From Solimonas soli DSM 21787 (GTDB taxonomy: Bacteria; Pseudomonadota; Gammaproteobacteria; Nevskiales; Nevskiaceae), in contig NZ_KI440839.1 in NCBI RefSeq assembly GCF_000474945.1, positions 1 to 38,047 of the forward strand: a stretch of DNA of 38,047 nt, read 5' to 3'. A program made the translations under genes and the position numbers. Of the stretch, positions 32,812 to 38,047 are shown piece by piece. How positions within the stretch are numbered: position 1 is the stretch's first letter; each line of letters begins with the position of its first letter. Below the pieces are notes generated by a model. That model had not been told where the DNA came from, searched no databases, and worked only from the letters and a program-made list of their open reading frames with translations.

Positions 32812-33183
32812 ATGAAGGCGATGACCATCAGGACCCGCACCCGTCGCGCCCGGGAACTCCGGCGGAACGCCACGTCTGCCGAGCAGCGTCTGTGGTTCGC
32901 GCTGCGGCAGCGCTACGGTCCGCAGTGCAAGATCCGCCGCCAGCATCCGATCGGCACCTGTATCGCCGACTTCGCCATCCCCGCGCATCGTCTCGTGATC
33001 GAGATCGACGGCGGACAGCACGCCCTGCACGGCGACGCGGACGCCCGGCGAACGGCGGCGCTGCGCGACCGCGGCTATCGGGTCATCCGCTTCTGGAACA
33101 ACGAGGTGATGGAGAACCTGGATGGCGTCATGGAGGCCATCGAGCTGGCCTTGGCGGAGGACGCTGGCACCCACCTCCCCTGA
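32812..33183 (+). CDS. DUF559 endonuclease-like protein (Vsr/PD-(D/E)XK fold)
   Basis: A 123-residue protein of the DUF559 family, related to Vsr mismatch endonucleases. Visible are RELRRNATSAEQRLWFALR (14-32), the nuclease core Asp53 (CIADFA) with Glu64 and Asp66 (IEIDGGQHA), and YRVIRFWNNEVMENLDGV, all typical. Biochemical function of the family is not settled; DNA nicking or repair is inferred from the fold. Its last codons, ending in THLP and the TGA stop, lie within the repeat that begins at 33170, and another repeat array ends about 50 bp before its start. ATG 32821 is an alternative start. It is a lone plus-strand gene between minus-strand operons, which suggests insertion together with the repeats. 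Confidence 0.87.
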   Translation: MKAMTIRTRTRRARELRRNATSAEQRLWFALRQRYGPQCKIRRQHPIGTCIADFAIPAHRLVIEIDGGQHALHGDADARRTAALRDRGYRVIRFWNNEVMENLDGVMEAIELALAEDAGTHLP

Positions 33184-33440
33184 CCCCGCAGGCGGGCGGA
33201 GGGGAACCCCGTGCTCGAAGCTCGGCGCGGTGCGGCGTTCGAGCCCTCTCCTCCTTTGGAGGAGAGGGTTGGGTGAGGAGGAGGCCACCTCGCCGCGATG
33301 CTCGATCGGGCACCCACCTCCCCTGGCCCCTCCCCCCCCCCGCGCCGCGGGCGGAGGGAACCCCGTGTTCGAAGCTCGGCGCGGCGCGGCGTTCGAGCCC
33401 TCTCCTTCCGGCGGGAGGAGAGGGTCGGGTGAGGAGGCGG
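33170..33440 (+). repeat. Palindromic repeat array between DUF559 gene and ugd
   Basis: Two forward-orientation units starting CCCACCTCCCCT at 33170 and 33313, a period of 143 bp, each ending in GGGTGAGGAGG. The linker here (CCCCGTG, then GAAGCTCGGCGCGG) differs from the linkers in the other arrays, while the two hairpins are the same. The first unit contains the stop codon of the DUF559 gene. The array ends about 15 bp before the ugd stop codon. Confidence 0.87.
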
Positions 33441-33454
33441 TTCGGCGGTGCGGC

Positions 33455-34789
33455 TCAGGTGGCCGGCACGGTGCGGCGGCCGATCGACTTGTAGTAGAAG
33501 CCGGCGGCGGCCGGCACCGCCGGGTCGTAGAGGTTGCGGCCGTCGAAGATGGCCGGGGTGCGCAGCAGCGTCTTGAGCACTGCGAAGTCCGGGCTGCGGA
33601 ACACGGCCCATTCGGTGACGATCGCCAGCACGTCGGCGCCTTCGCAGGCCTCTTCCGGCGAGCCGACGAGCGCGAGGTCGGGGCGCTCGCCGTAGATCGC
33701 GCGGGTATTGTCCATGGCGACCGGATCGTAGGCGCGCACCTTGCCGCCGGCGGCCCAGATCGCCTCGATCAGCACGCGGCTCGGCGCCTCGCGCATGTCG
33801 TCGGTGTTGGGCTTGAAGGCCAGGCCCCAGATGGCGATGGTCTTGCCGCGCAGGCTGCCGAGATACTGCTCGATGCGGTCGAACAGCACGTGCTTCTGGG
33901 CGTCGTTGGCCAGCTCGACGGCCTTGAGCACCTGCAGGGTCTGGCCCAGCTCGGCGCCGGTGCGCATCAGCGCCTTGACGTCCTTGGGGAAGCAGGAGCC
34001 ACCGTAACCGGCACCCGAGTACAGGAAGTGGAAGCCGATGCGCGGGTCCGAGCCGATGCCGCGGCGCACGCTTTCGATATCGGCGCCGACCTTCTCGGCG
34101 AGCAGGGCCAGTTCGTTCATGAAGCTGATGCGCGTCGCCAGCATGGCGTTGGCGGCGTACTTGGTGAGTTCCGCCGACTCGACGTCCATGGCCATCACGC
34201 GGTCGTGGTTGCGGTTGAACGGCGCGTAGAGCGCGCGCATCAGCTCCAGCGAGCGCGGGCTGTCGGTGCCGATGACGATGCGGTCCGGGCGCATGAAGTC
34301 CTCGACGGCGGCGCCCTCCTTGAGGAATTCCGGATTCGAGACGACATCGAACGGCAAGTCGGCGCCGCGCTTCCTGAGTTCGGCGGCGAGCGCGTTGCGC
34401 ACCTTGGCCGAGGTGCCGACCGGCACGGTCGACTTGGTGCAGACGACGCGGTACTCCGATATGTGCTGGCCGATGGTGCGCGCCACGGCGAGCACGTATT
34501 GCAGGTCGGCCGAGCCGTCTTCCTGCGGCGGCGTACCGACGGCGATGAAGACGATCTCGCCGTGGTCGACACCGTGCTTCGCATCGGTCGTGAACTCGAG
34601 CCGGCCGGCCTTGGCGTTGCGCACCAGCAGCGCCTCGATGCCCGGTTCGTAGAACGGGCAATGGCCGGCTTTCAGGGTGGCGATCTTGGCCGGATCGACA
34701 TCGATGCAGACCACGTGGTTGCCGACATCGGCGAGACAGGCGGCGGTGACGAGGCCGACGTAGCCCGAGCCAAAAACGGTGACTTTCAT
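33455..34789 (-). CDS. ugd: UDP-glucose 6-dehydrogenase
   Basis: A 444-residue UDP-glucose/GDP-mannose dehydrogenase family enzyme that oxidises UDP-glucose to UDP-glucuronate with two NAD. Rossmann motif GSGYVGLV is at 7-14, TKSTVPVGT at 118-126, catalytic Cys266 in GGSCFPKD (263-270), and [17 protein letters not shown] in the C-terminal domain. The DGSADLQYV segment favours UDP-glucose rather than GDP-mannose as substrate. The start at ATG 34789 gives [12 protein letters not shown]; the frame open far upstream overlaps the epimerase gene and is rejected. It lies 50 bp after the UDP-glucuronate epimerase gene, in one operon. It would supply uronic acid for the polysaccharide. Confidence 0.95.
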   Translation of the reverse strand: MKVTVFGSGYVGLVTAACLADVGNHVVCIDVDPAKIATLKAGHCPFYEPGIEALLVRNAKAGRLEFTTDAKHGVDHGEIVFIAVGTPPQEDGSADLQYVLAVARTIGQHISEYRVVCTKSTVPVGTSAKVRNALAAELRKRGADLPFDVVSNPEFLKEGAAVEDFMRPDRIVIGTDSPRSLELMRALYAPFNRNHDRVMAMDVESAELTKYAANAMLATRISFMNELALLAEKVGADIESVRRGIGSDPRIGFHFLYSGAGYGGSCFPKDVKALMRTGAELGQTLQVLKAVELANDAQKHVLFDRIEQYLGSLRGKTIAIWGLAFKPNTDDMREAPSRVLIEAIWAAGGKVRAYDPVAMDNTRAIYGERPDLALVGSPEEACEGADVLAIVTEWAVFRSPDFAVLKTLLRTPAIFDGRNLYDPAVPAAAGFYYKSIGRRTVPAT

Positions 34790-34839
34790 TCTTCTGAGCC
34801 GGTTATCAGGTATATGGATGCCGAGACGGGAACCGCGAT

Positions 34840-35847
34840 TCAAACCTTGTAGTACTGCCGGTACCATCGCACGAAGCTGGCCAGACCGTCCTCGATCGGC
34901 GTCGCCGGCTCGAAGCCGACATCGCGTCTCAGGTCGCTGACGTCGGCATAGGTGCGCTGCACGTCGCCCGGCGCCATCGGCTTGAACACCTTCTGCGCCG
35001 GCCGCCCGGTCAGCCGCTCGAGCACTTCGATGAAGTGCAGCAGCCGGACCGGCGAATGATTGCCGATGTTGTAGAGCCGGTACGGCGCGCGGCTGCGCCC
35101 GGCCACCGGCGGATTGCCGGTCCAGCTCGGATCGCGCTGCGGCACGTGGTCGAGCAGCCGCACGACGGCCGAGGTGATGTCGTCGATGTAGGTGAAGTCG
35201 CGCTCCATGTCGCCATGGTTGTAGACCTCGATCGGCTTGCCCTCGAAAAGCGCGCGCGTGAACGAGAAGTACGCCATGTCCGGCCGGCCCCAGGGGCCAT
35301 ACACCGTGAAGAAGCGCAGGCCGGTGGCCGGAATGTCGAACAGATCGCTGTAGGCGTGCGCGAGCGCTTCGTTGGCTTTCTTGGTCGCGGCGTAGAGGCT
35401 GACCGGGTGGTCGGTCGTATCGCTGACCGCGAACGGCACCTTGGTGTTGGCGCCGTACACCGAGGACGACGAGGCAAACACCAGATGCCGTACCGGCTGC
35501 GCGCGGCAGGCCTCGAGCACGTTCATGAAACCGCTCAGATTGCTGTCGACGTAAGCCTGCGGGTTCTGCAGCGAGTAGCGCACGCCGGCCTGCGCGGCCA
35601 GATGCAGCACGACGTCCGGCTTTTCCGCTGCGAAGGTGCCGAGGACGGCCGCCTTGTCGGCCAGATCGGCGTGCACGAAGCGGAAGTTCGCGCAGGGCCG
35701 CAGCTGTTCGAGGCGCGCCTGCTTGAGCGCCGGATCGTAGTAGTCGTTGAGATTGTCGAAGCCGACCACCGTCTCGCCGCGTTCGAGCAGCGCCCGGGCG
35801 CAGTAGAAGCCGACGAAACCGGCCGCGCCGGTGAGCAGAACCTTCAT
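34840..35847 (-). CDS. UDP-glucuronate 4-epimerase-like NAD-dependent epimerase
   Basis: A 335-residue extended SDR. The Rossmann motif GAAGFVG is at 7-13, [17 protein letters not shown] (30-46) is the hallmark of UDP-glucuronate 4-epimerases (Cap1J/LspL type), SSSSVYG at 126-132 and the catalytic YAATK pair at 152-156. It should interconvert UDP-glucuronate and UDP-galacturonate, using the product of ugd downstream. The start ATG 35847 gives the normal N-terminus. If active in the polysaccharide pathway, galacturonic acid could be part of the repeat unit; that is inference, since the two genes are separated from the main locus by the sec operon. Confidence 0.9.
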   Translation of the reverse strand: MKVLLTGAAGFVGFYCARALLERGETVVGFDNLNDYYDPALKQARLEQLRPCANFRFVHADLADKAAVLGTFAAEKPDVVLHLAAQAGVRYSLQNPQAYVDSNLSGFMNVLEACRAQPVRHLVFASSSSVYGANTKVPFAVSDTTDHPVSLYAATKKANEALAHAYSDLFDIPATGLRFFTVYGPWGRPDMAYFSFTRALFEGKPIEVYNHGDMERDFTYIDDITSAVVRLLDHVPQRDPSWTGNPPVAGRSRAPYRLYNIGNHSPVRLLHFIEVLERLTGRPAQKVFKPMAPGDVQRTYADVSDLRRDVGFEPATPIEDGLASFVRWYRQYYKV

Positions 35848-36033
35848 GAAGACGAGGACGGTGTGCGGAGCGCGCGAAGTTTACCCGAAGCATCGGCGGC
35901 TCATCCGCGCGTGGGTCGGCGCCCGCCGCCGACTCGCAAAAAATGGCAAGCGCCATGAGCTTTTCAGCCAGTCCCGCCGCGCGGCACGCGTGCTAGCCTT
36001 TGCGCCCCGAATTCAGCCCCCCGGACCACGATC

Positions 36034-37776
36034 ATGGCGAGCTATCAGGCGCCCCTCAAGGAAATCAATTTCGTTCTGAACCAGGTGCTTCGCGTCGGCC
36101 GCCTGGCGCAGCTGCCCGGCTACGAGGAAGCGACGCCGGAGACGCTGAGCGGTCTGATCGACGAAGCGGCCAAGCTGATCGAGAAGGAACTGGCACCGCT
36201 CAATGCCAAGTCGGACGCGCAGGGCTGCGTCTACAACGGCGACCACACCGTCAAGGTACCGGACGGCTTCGCCGAATTCTGGAAGGCCTACGCCGAGGCC
36301 GGCTGGATCGGCATCATGCAGAAGCAGGAGTACGGCGGCGCCGGCCTGCCCTACACGCTCGGCAAGGTCATCGAAGAGCTGCTGTGCTCGGCGAACGTGG
36401 CGTTCGCCCTGTACCCGGGCCTCACGCAGGGCTGCTTCGAGGCGATCGCCGCCAATGGCAGCGACGAGCAGAAGCAGACCTACCTGCCGAAGCTGGCGAC
36501 CGGCGAATGGTCGGGCACCATGTGCATGACCGAGCCGCAGGCCGGCTCGGACCTCGCCGCCGTCAAGACCAGGGCCACGCCGCAGGCCGACGGCTCGTAT
36601 CTGCTCGAAGGCAGCAAGATCTTCATCACCTCCGGCGAGCACGGCATGGTGGACAACATCGTCCACTTCGTCCTCGCCCGCCTGCCGGACTCGCCGCCCG
36701 GCATCAAGGGCCTGTCGACCTTCGTCGTGCCGAAGTTCCTGGTCAACGCCGACGGCACGCTCGGCGCGCGCAACCCGGTCAAGTGCGTGTCGATCGAACA
36801 CAAGATGGGCATCCACGGCTCCTGCACCTGCACGATGTCGTTCGAGAACGCCCGCGGCTGGATGGTCGGCGCGCCGAACACCGGCATCCAGAACATGTTC
36901 GTGATGATGAACCTCGCGCGCATCATGGTCGGCTACCAGGGTCTCGGCCAGTGCGAACTCGCCACGCAGAACGCCGTCCGCTACGCGCTCGAACGCAAGC
37001 AGGGCAAGGCCTTCAACGGCGGCGAGGTCATCGCCCATCATCCGGACGTGCGCCGCATGCTGCTGCAGATGAAGGCGATCACCGAAGGCGCGCGCGTGCT
37101 CGCCTATGAGACGGCGATGCACGTCGACGCCTCGCATCACGCCGCCGACGCCGCGGCCCGCGAAGAAGCGCAGGACTGGGTCGAGCTGAACACGCCGCTG
37201 GTCAAGGCCTTCCTCACCGACTCGGCCGTCGAACTCGGCTCGATGGCCGTGCAGGTCTACGGCGGCCACGGCTTCATCCGCGAGCACGGCATCGAGCAGA
37301 TCGTGCGCGACTCGAAAATCCTCTGCCTCTACGAGGGCACCAATGGCATCCAGGCCATGGACCTCGTGCGTCGCAAGCTGATGCTGCACGGCGGCCGCCT
37401 GCCGAAGCGCTTCTTCGCCGCGGTGCGCGCCGATCTCGAGCACGCGCCGGAGTTCATCGCCGGACCGCTGGGCAGGGCGCTCGCCGAGCTCGAAGCGACG
37501 ACGACCTGGGTGCAGAACTCGTACAAGCTGACGCCGGACGATGCCGCCTTCGGCTGCGTCGATTTCCTGCGCGCGTTCGCGCTGACCTATCTCGGCTGGA
37601 ACTGGCTGCGCATGGTGCGCGCCGCCGAATCCGCCGGCGACGCGACGTTCGCCGCGAACAAGCGCGCCACCGCCCGGTTCTTCGCGACGCGCCTGCTGTC
37701 GCAGGTGCCGAGCCTGCTCGCCAACGTGCGCGAGAGCGCCGCCGAAGCGATGGCGGCCGACGTCACGGCGTTCTGA
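36034..37776 (+). CDS. Acyl-CoA dehydrogenase (large, DmdC-like)
   Basis: A 580-residue FAD-dependent acyl-CoA dehydrogenase of the long subfamily with an extra C-terminal domain, as in 3-methylmercaptopropionyl-CoA dehydrogenases. Visible are GWIGIMQKQEYGGAGLPYT, CMTEPQAGSDLAAVKTRA (FAD/substrate binding), EHKMGIHGSCTC, VQVYGGHGFIRE and the catalytic base Glu434 in LYEGTNGIQAMDL. It should introduce a trans-2 double bond into an acyl-CoA; chain preference is unknown and the true DMSP pathway role cannot be assumed. It is a single plus-strand gene, divergent from the epimerase across 186 bp and unrelated to the polysaccharide genes. Confidence 0.95.
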   Translation: MASYQAPLKEINFVLNQVLRVGRLAQLPGYEEATPETLSGLIDEAAKLIEKELAPLNAKSDAQGCVYNGDHTVKVPDGFAEFWKAYAEAGWIGIMQKQEYGGAGLPYTLGKVIEELLCSANVAFALYPGLTQGCFEAIAANGSDEQKQTYLPKLATGEWSGTMCMTEPQAGSDLAAVKTRATPQADGSYLLEGSKIFITSGEHGMVDNIVHFVLARLPDSPPGIKGLSTFVVPKFLVNADGTLGARNPVKCVSIEHKMGIHGSCTCTMSFENARGWMVGAPNTGIQNMFVMMNLARIMVGYQGLGQCELATQNAVRYALERKQGKAFNGGEVIAHHPDVRRMLLQMKAITEGARVLAYETAMHVDASHHAADAAAREEAQDWVELNTPLVKAFLTDSAVELGSMAVQVYGGHGFIREHGIEQIVRDSKILCLYEGTNGIQAMDLVRRKLMLHGGRLPKRFFAAVRADLEHAPEFIAGPLGRALAELEATTTWVQNSYKLTPDDAAFGCVDFLRAFALTYLGWNWLRMVRAAESAGDATFAANKRATARFFATRLLSQVPSLLANVRESAAEAMAADVTAF

Positions 37777-37787
37777 GTCGACGGCGA

Positions 37788-38047
37788 GCCCTCCTCCCCG
37801 CGGGAGGAGAGGGCTCGAAGAAACGCGCCGCACTTTCATCACCGTCCCCCTCCGCCCGCCCGCGGGGGGAGGGGCCAAGGGGAGGTGGGCGCCCGCGTCG
37901 CGCGCCGAACCCGCATCGCGCGCCGCAACGCCCTCCTCACCCGACCCTCTCCTCCCGACGGGAGGAGAGGGCTCGAAACCGCACGCCGCGCTCTCAACAC
38001 CGATTCCCCTCCGCCCGCTCGCGGGGGGAGGGGCCAGGGGAGGTGGG
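37788..38047 (-). repeat. GC-rich palindromic repeat array, reverse orientation, at window end
   Basis: At least one and a half units in the same orientation as the array at 1-190. The copies of GCGGGGGGAGGGGCCA start at 37862 and about 38021 (period about 159 bp; the second reads CCAGGGG where the first has CCAAGGGG). Hairpins CCTCCTCCCCGCGGGAGGAG and CCCTCTCCTCCCGACGGG/GGAGAGGGC are clear. The array begins about 12 bp after the acyl-CoA dehydrogenase stop and runs to the window edge. Confidence 0.86.

Noticed and set aside
32220-32873. Upstream extension of yajC through the repeats
   Set aside because: The product would be repeat translation; GTG 32219 has a good ribosome binding site and gives the normal YajC N-terminus.
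34790-35956. UDP-glucose dehydrogenase fused to upstream sequence (833-codon frame)
   Set aside because: The extension runs antisense-free but out of frame over the epimerase gene, whose own frame has full SDR motifs; Ugd starts at 34789.
36013-37878. Long open frame antisense to the acyl-CoA dehydrogenase (621 codons)
   Set aside because: The plus-strand gene has complete catalytic motifs; the antisense product is low-complexity Arg/Ala/Asp-rich, typical of a high-GC shadow.
1-38047. Plasmid or phage origin of the window
   Set aside because: No replication, partition, integrase or structural phage genes were seen, while yajC-secD-secF and other chromosomal genes are present.
1-38047. tRNA, rRNA or intact insertion sequences
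   Set aside because: I looked for cloverleaf-like tracts, ribosomal motifs and transposase motifs with terminal inverted repeats and found none I can support by eye.

Overview
The window looks like chromosomal DNA of a high-GC proteobacterium, most likely a gamma- or betaproteobacterium (Xanthomonadales/Nevskiales-like is my guess, not proven). Supporting this are a yajC-secD-secF operon, an H-NS family protein with the short TWSGRGRTPKWL-type DNA-binding tail, and a ~580-residue acyl-CoA dehydrogenase. There are also many GC-rich intergenic palindromic repeats. Both window ends lie inside such a repeat array, so this is probably an assembly contig that stopped at repeats.

Layout. 1-190: inverted-orientation repeats. 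224-529 (-): H-NS. 893-4285 (+): manB-manC-gmm, making and salvaging GDP-mannose. 4296-6722 (-): fcl and gmd, making GDP-L-fucose, with the remnant of a second gmm between them. 6723-7727: a decayed YefM-like antitoxin and a low-GC gene-poor stretch. 7728-28280 (-): a Wzx/Wzy-type exopolysaccharide locus of 17 genes. 28485-32219 (-): secF, secD, yajC, with a repeat array inserted between secD and secF. 32812-33183 (+): a DUF559 (Vsr-like) nuclease gene lying between repeat arrays. 33455-35847 (-): ugd and a UDP-glucuronate epimerase. 36034-37776 (+): acyl-CoA dehydrogenase, then more repeats.

The exopolysaccharide locus resembles the Escherichia coli colanic acid cluster. Read in its transcription direction it has a priming phosphosugar transferase, Wza, WcaI, Wzc, then (after a gap with a likely internal promoter) Wzx, an acyltransferase, a PhyH oxygenase, a radical SAM-pyruvyltransferase fusion, a GT4, a secreted glycoside hydrolase and a GT2. 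WcaB, WcaC, Wzy, WcaE, WcaF and an FkbM methyltransferase follow. The GT2-wcaB-wcaC-wzy-wcaE-wcaF order matches E. coli wcaA-F, and gmd/fcl lie further along the same strand. One priming enzyme plus five glycosyltransferases would fit a repeat unit of about six sugars. GDP-fucose, GDP-mannose and UDP-glucuronate (and perhaps UDP-galacturonate) are made by genes in the window. Acetylation, pyruvylation and methylation are predicted decorations. No Wzb phosphatase is seen.

The most unusual elements are a 789-residue protein joining a radical SAM/SPASM-like half to a polysaccharide pyruvyltransferase half, next to a 2-oxoglutarate oxygenase-like gene; the palindromic repeat family, whose sequence supplies the stop codon of the DUF559 nuclease gene and splits the sec operon; and a promoter with a perfect inverted repeat around its -10 box at the head of the polysaccharide locus.
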